Assembly: GCA_003565625.1 (NCBI GenBank) | Contig: PXBD01000042.1 | Coordinates: 1 to 41,931, forward strand | Source of the DNA: Gammaproteobacteria bacterium | GTDB taxonomy: Bacteria > Pseudomonadota > Gammaproteobacteria > Xanthomonadales > Wenzhouxiangellaceae | DNA length: 41,931 nt | Direction: 5' to 3' | In this document: piece after piece, positions 26,537-35,386 of the stretch | Layout of the letters: each line of letters begins with the position of its first letter | Numbering within the stretch: position 1 is the stretch's first letter | The notes under the pieces: model-generated | The model's database searches: none | What the model was told of the DNA's origin: nothing | Seen by the model: only the letters and a program-made list of their open reading frames with translations | Position numbers and translations under genes: made by a program

Positions 26537-27493
26537 ATGAAAGAAAAGCCTGCTATCGGATTCGCGGCCACGCTGCCACTGCCGCTGTTTGCATCGGTGA
26601 TGGGCACCTGCGGTCTGGGGCTGGTCTGGCATGCAGCCGAGTCCCGCTGGGGCTTCGAGCCGCTGATATCGGGCTCCCTCACGGTGCTGGCCGGGTTGAT
26701 TTTCGCCGTTCTGCTGCTCGCCTACGGCTGGAAAGTTCTGCATTATCGAGATCGTGTACTGACCGAAATTCACCACCCGGTGCGGATCAATTTCCTGCCG
26801 GCTATTGCCATCAACCTGATATTACTTGGGATTCTGGCGCGGCCCTGGCTGGAGCCCCTGTCAGATTCGCTCTGGATGCTGGGAGCGGCGCTGCAGCTGG
26901 TACTCACCGTGGCGATTGTCACCGTCTGGTTCAACAAAGAGCGCCCGCCCAACAGCCTCAACCCGGCCTGGTTCATCCCCGCCGTGGGTAATGTGCTGGT
27001 ACCGCTGGCCGCGGTGCCGGCCGGATGGGAACTGACTGCCTGGTTCTTTTTCAGCGTGGGGATGTTTTTCTGGGCGATCCTCGGCACGCTCGTGTTTTAT
27101 CGCCTGGTCACCGGCGATGCGCTGGAACCACCGATGCGCCCCACCCTGGCCATTCTGATGGCCCCACCCGCGGTTGCCTTTCTGGCCTGGCTGCAGTTGT
27201 CCGGCGGTGAAACAGGGGCTGGCCTGATGCTGTACTTCGTCGCCCTGCTGACCTTTCTGCTGCTACTCCCGCAGGTACCGGGGTTTCTGAAGCTGCCGTT
27301 TTTCCCCTCGTGGTGGGCGTATACCTTTCCACTGGCCGCCTTCACCGTCGCCTGCTTCCGTTTTGCCGAAACCACCGGCGCGATTGGCAACGGACCGCTG
27401 GTCTTGCTGACCGGCCTGGTCACCGTCGTGATCGTCAGCGTGGCCGCCCGGACCCTCGTCGCCGTCGCCCGAGGCGAACTGGCCGCGCATTGA
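26537..27493 (+). CDS. TehA/SLAC1-type (TDT family) membrane transporter
   Basis: The 318-residue product is almost entirely hydrophobic, with about ten membrane segments. Its motifs fit the tellurite-resistance/dicarboxylate transporter family: LFASVMGTCGLGLVWHAAES at the first helix, HPVRINFLPAIAINLILLG and NPAWFIPAVGNVLVPLA. Members carry anions such as malate, chloride or sulfite; the substrate here cannot be told. The ATG at 26537 gives the best N-terminus (MKEKPAIGF). An ATG at 26519 or a TTG at 26510 would extend it slightly. It is divergent from tRNA-Arg(ACG). Confidence 0.82.
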   Translation: MKEKPAIGFAATLPLPLFASVMGTCGLGLVWHAAESRWGFEPLISGSLTVLAGLIFAVLLLAYGWKVLHYRDRVLTEIHHPVRINFLPAIAINLILLGILARPWLEPLSDSLWMLGAALQLVLTVAIVTVWFNKERPPNSLNPAWFIPAVGNVLVPLAAVPAGWELTAWFFFSVGMFFWAILGTLVFYRLVTGDALEPPMRPTLAILMAPPAVAFLAWLQLSGGETGAGLMLYFVALLTFLLLLPQVPGFLKLPFFPSWWAYTFPLAAFTVACFRFAETTGAIGNGPLVLLTGLVTVVIVSVAARTLVAVARGELAAH

Positions 27494-27570
27494 GCCTTGG
27501 CGAGACGCTGGTATTCCGCTTTGGTAGAGTAGAGTCTGCTTTGCATCCATCAAGCAAGGAGCGTTCCCTG

Positions 27571-27960
27571 ATGAGCAGCAAGATCGACCAAACCGTTGTT
27601 CCCATAGTCAAATTGGCGCTCAATAATGAGGCCTTTCGGGATGAAGTCATTACCGGGAAAGAGTGCCAGCTGGTGCTGATGACGATCCAGCCGGGCGAGG
27701 AAATCGGTGCAGAGGTACACGAAGGTCACGACCAGATCCTGGTATTCGTCGAGGGTAACGGCCAGGCCGTGATCGAAGGCCAGGTGCGCGAGGTCGGCAC
27801 CAACGACCTGGTGTTCGTGCACGCCGGCGCCGAACACAATTTCATCAATACCGGCACCAAGCCACTCAAGCTCTACACCGTCTACGCCCCGCCCGAGCAT
27901 GCAGCCGGCACCCGGCACGAAGACAAGGCCGAGGCGGATGCGGCGGAAGAGGATCATTGA
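27571..27960 (+). CDS. Cupin-domain protein
   Basis: The 129-residue product is a single cupin barrel with motif 1 GEEIGAEVHEGHDQILVFVEG (two metal-ligand His here) and motif 2 FVHAGAEHNFINTG. The C-terminus is charged and acidic. Small one-domain cupins of this kind bind a metal and often lack a known reaction; I cannot name its substrate. The ATG has AAGGAG nine bases upstream. The frame runs open much further upstream within the transporter gene, but the cupin starts here. Confidence 0.85.
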   Translation: MSSKIDQTVVPIVKLALNNEAFRDEVITGKECQLVLMTIQPGEEIGAEVHEGHDQILVFVEGNGQAVIEGQVREVGTNDLVFVHAGAEHNFINTGTKPLKLYTVYAPPEHAAGTRHEDKAEADAAEEDH

Positions 27961-27982
27961 ACGAGAGCGTTTTATTAGAACG

Positions 27983-28010
27983 AAAAACCCCCCGCGATGC
28001 GGGGGGTTTT
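27983..28010. terminator. Bidirectional terminator between the cupin gene and tRNA-Ser
   Basis: CCCCCCGC and GCGGGGGG form a perfect 8-bp stem with loop GAT, flanked by AAAAA and TTTT. It can end both the plus-strand cupin transcript and the minus-strand tRNA-Ser transcript. Confidence 0.92.
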
Positions 28011-28016
28011 CATTTC

Positions 28017-28108
<92 letters not shown>

Positions 28109-28259
28109 GTGAAACCTGAATTGCTCAGATAATCCCTAATTGTAAAGCACCAGACATCGAAAATGCAGCCGGCCTTGCGGGCATTTTGTGACCTTCCGGC
28201 CGGTCTGTTTGCGCGGGCATGTTAGGGTTTTCTGTTAAAAAGCTTACAAAGGACGCGCA

Positions 28260-29489
28260 TTGGACGGGGACGTCATCATCCGCATTGCGGATTTGTACAA
28301 GATATTCGGAGGACAGTCGGCGCAGGCCATCTCCTTGCTGGACGAGGGATTGAGCAAGGATGAAATCTTCGCCCGCACCGGCCAGACCGTTGGTGTGCGC
28401 GATGTTTGCCTGGACATCAGGGAGGGCGAGATCTTTGTCGTCATGGGGCTGTCGGGTTCGGGCAAATCGACCCTGATTCGCCTCATCAACCGCCTGATCG
28501 AACCCAGCCACGGCCGCATCGAGATTCGCGGCCACGACATCGTCGGCATGAACGACCGGGAGTTGATCGACCTGCGGCGCAAGGATCTGGCCATGGTGTT
28601 TCAGTCCTTTGCCCTGATGGGCCACCGCACGGTGCTCGACAACGCCGCCTTTGGCCTGGAAGTAGCCGGCGAGGCACGTGACAAGCGCCGGGCCCGGGCG
28701 CGCGAGGCGCTCGAACAGGTCGGGCTGGCGGCCAACGCCGACAGCTACCCGGATGAGTTATCCGGCGGCATGCAGCAGCGCGTCGGGCTGGCCCGGGCGC
28801 TGTCTACCGACCCTTCGATTCTGCTGATGGACGAAGCCTTCTCCGCGCTCGACCCGCTCATTCGCACCGAGATGCAGGATGAATTACTGGCCCTGCAGCA
28901 CAAAAAGCGCCGCACGGTGATTTTCATCTCGCACGACCTGGATGAGGCCATGCGCATTGGAGATCGCATCGCGATCATGCAGGACGGCGCCGTGATCCAG
29001 GTCGGCACGCCCGAGGAAATCGTCACCGAGCCGGCCAATGACTACGTCAAGGCCTTTTTCTACGGTGTCGATGTCACCCAGGTGTTCTCGGCCGCCGACA
29101 TCATGGACAAGACCCAGGTCACCGTGATCGAGCGCCCGGGCATGGGCCTGCGCGCAGCCCTGGAAGCACTGCGGCGCCACGACCGCCAGCATGCCATCGT
29201 GGTCGATGAAGACCAGCGTTTCGAGGGCGTGGTCTCGGCCGAGAGTCTCGTCGAGGCCATCGATACCGGGGACAAACCGCCGTTCGACCGGGCGTTCGTG
29301 GCCATCGAACCCATTGCACCCGACGACAGCCTGGACTTGCTGATCGGCCGCTGTGCCGGCACGACCGTGCCATTGCCGGTAGTGGATGACCGGGGCATCT
29401 ACCGCGGCACGGTATCGCGCACCCGACTGCTGCGCACGCTGGATCGCGCCGGCGGCAGCAGCCAGCCCGAGGAGGTTGCCCATGGATGA
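28260..29489 (+). CDS. proV: Glycine betaine/proline ABC transporter, ATP-binding protein ProV
   Basis: ProV powers uptake of compatible solutes during osmotic stress. The 409-residue product has the QAT-family N-terminal extension, Walker [10 protein letters not shown] near residue 68 and signature [15 protein letters not shown]. Walker B is [13 protein letters not shown] and the H-loop is [10 protein letters not shown]. Two CBS motifs, thought to sense ionic strength, make up the last 130 residues. The start is a TTG at 28260, supported by AAAGGA six bases upstream; no in-frame ATG fits. The gene overlaps proW by eight bases. Confidence 0.94.
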   Translation: MDGDVIIRIADLYKIFGGQSAQAISLLDEGLSKDEIFARTGQTVGVRDVCLDIREGEIFVVMGLSGSGKSTLIRLINRLIEPSHGRIEIRGHDIVGMNDRELIDLRRKDLAMVFQSFALMGHRTVLDNAAFGLEVAGEARDKRRARAREALEQVGLAANADSYPDELSGGMQQRVGLARALSTDPSILLMDEAFSALDPLIRTEMQDELLALQHKKRRTVIFISHDLDEAMRIGDRIAIMQDGAVIQVGTPEEIVTEPANDYVKAFFYGVDVTQVFSAADIMDKTQVTVIERPGMGLRAALEALRRHDRQHAIVVDEDQRFEGVVSAESLVEAIDTGDKPPFDRAFVAIEPIAPDDSLDLLIGRCAGTTVPLPVVDDRGIYRGTVSRTRLLRTLDRAGGSSQPEEVAHG

Positions 29490-30324
29490 GTGGCTGCAAC
29501 GCCTGCGCCTGCCAATCGGCGACTGGGTCGAGTCACTGGTGGCCTGGGTGCAGGATCACTTCACTCCGCTGCTCGACGGCATCGCCGGGTTCATCGGGCT
29601 GTTTGTGGATTTGTTCCAGAACACGCTGCTGTGGCTGCCGGCCTGGGCTCTGGCCCTGATCCTGATCGGCCTGAGCGCCTGGCGCGTGAGCTGGAAATTT
29701 GGCCTGTTTGCACTGATCGCGCTGGCCACCATCATCGGCATGGGGCTGTGGGTCCAGACCATCCAGACGCTGTCGCTGGTGCTGGCTTCCAGCCTGGTCG
29801 CACTGCTGGTCGGATTGCCCATCGGCGTGGCCATGGCCCGCAGCGATATCGTTGAATCAATCTGCCGGCCGGTGCTGGACTTCATGCAGACCATGCCGCC
29901 GTTTGTCTACCTGATACCCGCGGCGATCTTTTTCGGCCTGGGTACGGTCCCGGGCGCAATTGCCACGGTGGTCTTTTCCATGCCGCCGGTGGTGCGCCTG
30001 ACCAACCTGGGCATTCGTCAGGTCAGCAAGGAGCAGATCGAAGCCGGCCTGGCCTTTGGCTGTACCCGCTTTCAGCTGCTGCGCAAGATCCAGTTGCCGA
30101 TGGCCATGCCGTCGATCATGGCCGGCGTCAACCAGACCATCATGCTGGCCCTGTCGATGGTCGTGATCGCCTCGATGATCGGCGCCGGCGGGCTCGGCAA
30201 TACGGTGCTGACCGGCATTCAGCGCCTCAACGTCGGGCTTGGCTTCGAGGGCGGTCTTGGCGTGGTCATCCTCGCCATTCTGCTCGACCGCATCACCCAG
30301 AGTATTGCGCCCAGGCGCCGGTAA
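29482..30324 (+). CDS. proW: Glycine betaine/proline ABC transporter, permease ProW
   Basis: The 280-residue product is the membrane permease of the importer. It has several hydrophobic segments and the inner-membrane component signature: LVALLVGLPIGVAMARSD, DFMQTMPPFVYLIPA and a coupling helix with GIRQVSKEQIEAGLAFGCT, then MVVIASMIGAGGLGNTV. The ATG at 29482 overlaps the end of proV and has GAGGAGG just upstream. Confidence 0.95.
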   Translation: MDEWLQRLRLPIGDWVESLVAWVQDHFTPLLDGIAGFIGLFVDLFQNTLLWLPAWALALILIGLSAWRVSWKFGLFALIALATIIGMGLWVQTIQTLSLVLASSLVALLVGLPIGVAMARSDIVESICRPVLDFMQTMPPFVYLIPAAIFFGLGTVPGAIATVVFSMPPVVRLTNLGIRQVSKEQIEAGLAFGCTRFQLLRKIQLPMAMPSIMAGVNQTIMLALSMVVIASMIGAGGLGNTVLTGIQRLNVGLGFEGGLGVVILAILLDRITQSIAPRRR

Positions 30325-30413
30325 CCCGGGCGCCAGGGCACATCCGGCGCCGAACTGGCGCCAGCCTGTGTCGAAAGACACCAAAAACACTCGTGAAAAG
30401 TAAGGAGAAAACC

Positions 30414-31283
30414 ATGCAAGGAAAATTGCTGAAGATCCTGTTTGCCCTCATCCTGACCGCCGGCCTGGCGTTGCCGGTGCAGGCCGAAGACCCGATCCGG
30501 ATTGGCTGGACGGCCTGGTCGGATGCCGAGTTCATCACCAAGCTGACCGCACAGGTGATTGAAGATCGCATGGGTCGTGAGGTCGAGTTGATCCAGACCG
30601 ACATCGCGCCGCAGTACCAGGGCCTGGCCTCAGGCGACATCGACATGATGATGATGGCCTGGCTGCCCGGAACCCATGAAGACTACATGGAGGCCGTCGG
30701 AGCCGATATCGTCAGCCTCGGGATCCTCTACGGTTACGCGCGCCTCGGCTGGGCCGTACCCACCTACATCCCGGAAGACCAGTTGTCCTCGATCGAAGAC
30801 CTGAAAGACGATGCCGTGCGCGGCCAGCTCAACGGCACCATCACCGGCATCGACCCCGGCGCCGGACTGACCCGGCTGTCCGAGCAAGCCATTGAGGACT
30901 ACGATCTGGACGGCTACCAGCTGCAGATTTCTTCCGGCGCCGGCATGACCGCAGCGCTGGCCCGCGCGGTACGCCGCGACGAGTGGATTGTGGTCACCGG
31001 CTGGAGCCCGCACTGGAAGTTCGGCGCCCATGAGTTGCGCTACCTGGAAGACCCGCAGGGCACGCTCGGCAGCTTCGAGCGCGTCCACGCCATGTCTCGC
31101 CAGGGCTTCTACCAGGACAACCCGGACGTCGCCTTGATGGTCTCGCGCATTCACCTCGACCTCGAAGAACTCCAGGACGCCATGTTCTACGCCCAGGAAA
31201 ACTCCTATGAAGAGGCAGTTACCCGGTTCATCAACGACCACGGCGAACTGGTCGACTACTGGGTGACCGGCAGCCTCAACTGA
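30414..31283 (+). CDS. proX: Glycine betaine/proline ABC transporter, substrate-binding protein ProX
   Basis: The 289-residue product is the periplasmic binding protein. It has a Sec signal (MQGKLLKILFALILTAGLA, cut near VQAEDP). The OpuAC fold follows, with IGWTAWSDAEF, DIDMMMMAWLPGTHEDY and TGWSPHWKFGAHELRYLEDP. The Trp residues in the last two stretches are those that box the trimethylammonium group in this family. I chose the ATG at 30414, with TAAGGAG upstream, over a GTG 21 bases earlier. A terminator follows, ending the proVWX operon. Confidence 0.94.
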   Translation: MQGKLLKILFALILTAGLALPVQAEDPIRIGWTAWSDAEFITKLTAQVIEDRMGREVELIQTDIAPQYQGLASGDIDMMMMAWLPGTHEDYMEAVGADIVSLGILYGYARLGWAVPTYIPEDQLSSIEDLKDDAVRGQLNGTITGIDPGAGLTRLSEQAIEDYDLDGYQLQISSGAGMTAALARAVRRDEWIVVTGWSPHWKFGAHELRYLEDPQGTLGSFERVHAMSRQGFYQDNPDVALMVSRIHLDLEELQDAMFYAQENSYEEAVTRFINDHGELVDYWVTGSLN

Positions 31284-31309
31284 TTGCTGCCCGGCACCTC
31301 GCTCCACCG

Positions 31310-31335
31310 AAAAGCCCCGCTACGGCGGGGCTTTT
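31310..31335. terminator. Bidirectional terminator between proX and the S41 peptidase gene
   Basis: GCCCCGC and GCGGGGC form a 7-bp stem with loop TACG, flanked by AAAA and TTTT. It lies between convergent genes and can serve both. Confidence 0.93.
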
Positions 31336-31343
31336 CTTTTGCC

Positions 31344-34300
31344 TTACGGACTGCCGGCGTTTTCGCCCCGCGGCGGGATGGGCTGCGGCTCGGGCTGAAG
31401 AACGGGCTCGGCATCCAGTCGTTCCAGCAGTACTTCAACCGCGCGTTCAAGCTGGGCGTCTTCGCCGCGCCAGGTCGCGTGCGGCAGGTTTTCGACCTCG
31501 ATATCGGGCACCACGCCGAAACCTTCGACCAGCCAGCGACCTTGCGCATCGAACTGCGGGCTTTGGGCGGCGCGCATGACGCCGCGGTCGACCAGACGAT
31601 TGGTGTCGCTCAGCCAGACCCCGGCACCAGCGGTGCGCTGGCCAATCAGCGGGCCCAGCCCCAGGGTTTTGACCCCGGCGGCAAAGGTCTCGCCGTCGGA
31701 GTAGGTCAGCGGGTCGACCAGCACGACCAGGTGGCCACGGAAGGTCTGCTGCATGTTCCAGAACGGATCGCCGAACGGACGCTGCCAGAACATCCAGGCC
31801 CGGCGCAGGAGTTTCTCGATGATCCAGCTGTCGATGTTGCCGCCGCGGTTGCGGCGCACGTCGATGATCAAGCCCTCGCGGTCGATGTTGGCGTAGAACT
31901 CGCGGGCAAACGTGGCGATGTCGTTGGGCCCCATGGCGTTCAGGTGCAGGTAGCCGATGCGGCCGCCGGCCTGCTCATCGATGTGCTCGCGCCGGGTCTG
32001 GATCCAGTCCTGGTAGCGCAGGGCCCAGTCGCCGAAGGCGCTGACCGGCTCGACAACGGCGGCCCGGTCTTCGCCGGCGCGAACGTAGTCCAGGCGCACC
32101 TGCTGGCCGGACTGGTGATCGAGGCGGGCGGCCAGGTCGGCCAGGGAGCGCACGGCACGGCCGTTGACCGCGGTGATTACATCCCCCGGCTGCAGGCCCA
32201 CCCCGGGCCGGGCCAGCGGCGAGCGATCGCTCGGCAGTTCCGGGTCGGTCGTGTAGATGCGCACGATGCGCAGGCCCTCATCGACCGCTTCGAACCCCGC
32301 GCCGAGAAACGCCGGCGAGCCCGATTCCGGCTCGCGTTCGTATTCCCCGCCGCGCACCTGCGAGTGCAAGACCCCCAGCTCGGCGACCATCTGGCCGAGC
32401 AGGTCATCGAGCTCACGGCGATCGCCGACCCGTTCGGCCAGCGGCTCGTAGCGGGCGCGGATGGCCTCCCAGTCCTGGCCGCGCAGATTGGGGTCGAACA
32501 GGAAATCGCGCTGCATGCGCCAGGCATCGACAAACATCTGCCGCCATTCCGCGGCCGGGCGCACCGGCAGGCGCCAGTCGCCCAAGCGAACTTGATGCGG
32601 CGACAAATCCCCCGGCGGACGACTCCCGGCATCGACGATGTACATCGGCCCCGAACCACTGCCATAGAGCAGCTTGCGCCGGTCGGCCGACAGCTCGAAG
32701 CGGCTCACGCCGGAGGCGAAAGTCTCCAGGCTGGGCCGGTCAGGACTGAAATCGATGGTCTTGAGGCTGGTGCCGCTGTCGTCGCGATCGAGCAGGTACA
32801 GCCGATCACGCGCCGCGGCCAGCGAGGAATAGTTGCCCGGCGCGACGTCGACCTCGTACAGGCGCCCGGCCAGGCCGACGAACACGATGGCCTGCGGCTC
32901 GTCGTCCGTATCGGCCGGCTCCGTACTCAGCTCGGTGCGCGGAGCCAGCGCGAACACGTTGTCCGGCTGCAGGGCGTAGGCGTAGAGCTGGGTGCGCCGG
33001 TCGAACAGGGGCCCGAGATTGCGATCCCCCCACGGGCTGCCCGGCGTGGCCTGGAAATGGCGGTTGGACAGAAAGTACAGCCAGCGTCCGTCGGGGCTGA
33101 AACTGGGTGAAAAACTCTCGTAGCGATCGCTGCTCAGCACGTGGGTGCGGCCATCGGCCACATCGACCAGCACCAGCTGGCGCCGCTGCAGGGCCGTATC
33201 GGCCCGCGACACGGCCAGAACGCGGCTGTCGGGCGACCAGGTGATATCGCCGTAGCCGGCTCCGTCGGAGTCTTCCAGCAGGCGGTTGCGGCCGCTGTCC
33301 AGGTCCAGTAGCCACAGCCGGCCCGGGCGGTCGTCGTGGGCAATGTAGCGGCCGTCGGGCGAGACCACCAGGCGGTTGCGCTGGGTCTGGCCGTCGTCGG
33401 TCAGGGCTTCGCCGTCACCGCTGCCGTCGGCCGGGAATCGCCAGATCTCGTGCTCGCCGGTGGCATCGACAATAGCGTAGACCCAGTCACCATCCGGTCC
33501 GAGCACGGCCTCACGGGCGCGAGCACCGTCTGGCAGGGCCAACTCGATGCGACGAATGCTGTCGGTTCCGGCCAGGGCGACCTGGCCGCGGGCGGTGATC
33601 GCGACGCGCTCGCCGTCAGGACTCAGGCTGACGCCATCAAGAAAGCGCAACGGCTCGGACAACCAGCGGGTCAGGCCCTGGGCGCGATCGCTGGCCAGTT
33701 CGATGTCCAGCGCTGAATCGCTGGCCGAATCGAGATCGAACACGCGCAGGTCGGCCCCGTGCTGGTAGACGATGCGCCCGGCGGCGAGACTCGGCGAGCG
33801 CACCTCGAACTCGTCGTGGAAGGTCAGCTGGACGATCTCGCCGTTGTCGGGGTCGAAGCGCCACAGGTTGGCTGCACCGCCGTCGGCATCGCTGAGCAGG
33901 TACAGCTGCCCGTCCCACCACATCGGCTGTTCCAGGTTGGCGTCGAAATCGGCCAGCAGGCGCTCGGCTTCGGTGTCGCGCTCGGGGTGAAAGCGCCACA
34001 GCTGGGCCATGGCGCCGCCACGGTACTCGCGCGCGTTGTCGGCGGTCAGGGCCAGGCCGAAGCGGGTGAAGTAGATCGTGCCGTCGTCGCCAAACGCGGC
34101 CTCGCGCGCGTCCATCAGCGGCAGTTCGCGCACCGCCAGAGTGTCGGGGTCAACCGCGCGCAGCAGCGTGAACCAGGCCGGGCCGGGCACTGTGTTGGTG
34201 GCATAGAGTACTTCGCCGTCGGGCGTCCAGCCCTGGACGCGGACCTGGCCGCTCTCGAAGGTCAGACGCTTCGGCTCACCACCGCTGACCGGCATCACGT

Positions 34301-34568
34301 AGACCGCCCGGCCGCCACCATAGCTGCCGCTGAAGGCCAGCCGGCGACCGTCCGGGGAAATCGCCGGTTCGCGCTTGGCCTCGGCGTGGTTGGTCAGGCG
34401 CGCAGCCGTGCCGCCATCCGGGGAGACCGTCCACAAATCACTCTCCGAGACGAACACCACCTGCCCGGCACCGGCGGCCGGCTGGTGGTAGTAGCCGGAT
34501 ACGGCGGCCGGAGCCTGGGCAGCCAGCGCCACAAGCGCAGCGAACACAACGACAGGGAAAAAACGCAT
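31344..34568 (-). CDS. Tricorn-like S41 family peptidase, exported
   Basis: The 1074-residue product has a signal peptide (MRFFPVVVFAALVALAAQA). Two WD/PD40-type beta-propellers follow (about 30-650, with repeated SPDGRRLAFSG, SPDGERVAI and SPDGRWLYF). Then come a C1-like region, a PDZ domain (GLQPGDVITAVNGRAVRSL) and a C-terminal S41 protease domain. The likely nucleophile is Ser in DPLTYSDGETFAAG, with GVLHSQVR carrying the tricorn-type His. The architecture is that of the tricorn protease. The export signal suggests it degrades peptides in the periplasm, unlike the archaeal enzyme. It converges with proX. Confidence 0.9.
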   Translation of the reverse strand: MRFFPVVVFAALVALAAQAPAAVSGYYHQPAAGAGQVVFVSESDLWTVSPDGGTAARLTNHAEAKREPAISPDGRRLAFSGSYGGGRAVYVMPVSGGEPKRLTFESGQVRVQGWTPDGEVLYATNTVPGPAWFTLLRAVDPDTLAVRELPLMDAREAAFGDDGTIYFTRFGLALTADNAREYRGGAMAQLWRFHPERDTEAERLLADFDANLEQPMWWDGQLYLLSDADGGAANLWRFDPDNGEIVQLTFHDEFEVRSPSLAAGRIVYQHGADLRVFDLDSASDSALDIELASDRAQGLTRWLSEPLRFLDGVSLSPDGERVAITARGQVALAGTDSIRRIELALPDGARAREAVLGPDGDWVYAIVDATGEHEIWRFPADGSGDGEALTDDGQTQRNRLVVSPDGRYIAHDDRPGRLWLLDLDSGRNRLLEDSDGAGYGDITWSPDSRVLAVSRADTALQRRQLVLVDVADGRTHVLSSDRYESFSPSFSPDGRWLYFLSNRHFQATPGSPWGDRNLGPLFDRRTQLYAYALQPDNVFALAPRTELSTEPADTDDEPQAIVFVGLAGRLYEVDVAPGNYSSLAAARDRLYLLDRDDSGTSLKTIDFSPDRPSLETFASGVSRFELSADRRKLLYGSGSGPMYIVDAGSRPPGDLSPHQVRLGDWRLPVRPAAEWRQMFVDAWRMQRDFLFDPNLRGQDWEAIRARYEPLAERVGDRRELDDLLGQMVAELGVLHSQVRGGEYEREPESGSPAFLGAGFEAVDEGLRIVRIYTTDPELPSDRSPLARPGVGLQPGDVITAVNGRAVRSLADLAARLDHQSGQQVRLDYVRAGEDRAAVVEPVSAFGDWALRYQDWIQTRREHIDEQAGGRIGYLHLNAMGPNDIATFAREFYANIDREGLIIDVRRNRGGNIDSWIIEKLLRRAWMFWQRPFGDPFWNMQQTFRGHLVVLVDPLTYSDGETFAAGVKTLGLGPLIGQRTAGAGVWLSDTNRLVDRGVMRAAQSPQFDAQGRWLVEGFGVVPDIEVENLPHATWRGEDAQLERAVEVLLERLDAEPVLQPEPQPIPPRGENAGSP

Positions 34569-34671
34569 GCAAACCTCGTGAGATCGGCAAAAGACAGGTA
34601 CTCAAGGATACCCGGGGCATGACAGAAACCGGTCGCGATTTTTTATTCCGCCATTCTCGGATTTTGAGAAA

Positions 34672-34687
34672 CTGTACATTAGTATAG
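34672..34687 (+). promoter_or_regulatory. LexA-like SOS box upstream of imuA
   Basis: CTGTACATTAGTATAG resembles the E. coli-type box CTGT-N8-ACAG, with one mismatch in the right half and an AT-rich centre. It lies 33 bases before the imuA ATG, where an SOS operator is expected. imuA-imuB cassettes are generally LexA-regulated. Confidence 0.6.
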
Positions 34688-34719
34688 TCATCAGGCTTTC
34701 CCGCAGGTACGCACCAACC

Positions 34720-35373
34720 ATGTCAGAACCACGATCCTTGCAGCACCTGCTCGACCAGCGCAGCGACCTGTGGCGGGGACAGCGCCGACCGCCGGCCGCA
34801 GTTGCCGCCAGCGGCCGGGCCGAACTGGATGCCTGGCTGCCCGACGGCGGCTGGCCGCGCGGGCGGCTGGTGGAACTGCTGCCCGAGTACCTGGGCTGCG
34901 GTGAACTGGAACTGCTCCTGCCGCTGCTGGCCGACCAGACCCGGCACGGCCAGCCGGTGTTGCTGATTGCCCCGCCGCTGGTGCCCTGCCCCCAGCGCCT
35001 GCACCGGGCCGGCATCGCCCTGGATCGGCTGGTGGTAGTGCACGGCCCGGATGATGCCCTGTGGGCGGCCGAACAGGCGCTCAAAAGCGGGGTCTGCGGC
35101 AGCATCGTGACCTGGCATCCGCGCGGCCGGGTCGATCCGCGGCCGATTCGTCGTTTGCAGCTGGCCGCGCGCGCCAGCGATGCACCCGCTTTTGTCTGCT
35201 ATCGCGCCGGCCAGAGCCCGGCGCCGTCGCTTTCGGCCCTGCGGCTGGGGCTCGCCCCCGGCCCGCAGCTGAGCCTGTTGCGCGGCGACGGCCCAAGCCG
35301 GACCCTGCACCTGGGCCGCGCCAACGTCATCGAGCTAGCTGCCCGGCGGCGACAGACGGCGCCCTTGTCGTGA
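34720..35373 (+). CDS. imuA: Translesion synthesis-associated protein ImuA
   Basis: The 217-residue product is a RecA-like, Walker-less ImuA. It has an N-terminal region (GRAELDAWLPDGGWPRGRLVELL) and a core with LLPLLADQTRHGQPVLLIAPP and EQALKSGVCGSIVTWHPR. ImuA works with ImuB and the DnaE2 polymerase in damage-induced mutagenesis. It is followed after 13 bases by imuB and preceded by a LexA-like box. Confidence 0.88.
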   Translation: MSEPRSLQHLLDQRSDLWRGQRRPPAAVAASGRAELDAWLPDGGWPRGRLVELLPEYLGCGELELLLPLLADQTRHGQPVLLIAPPLVPCPQRLHRAGIALDRLVVVHGPDDALWAAEQALKSGVCGSIVTWHPRGRVDPRPIRRLQLAARASDAPAFVCYRAGQSPAPSLSALRLGLAPGPQLSLLRGDGPSRTLHLGRANVIELAARRRQTAPLS

Positions 35374-35386
35374 GCGAAACCGGGTC

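Noticed and set aside
28160-28240. CCGGCC repeats upstream of proV as a terminator or operator
   Set aside because: The stem is only six bases with a loop of more than 20 and no U-run, and CCGGCC is frequent in this GC-rich DNA.
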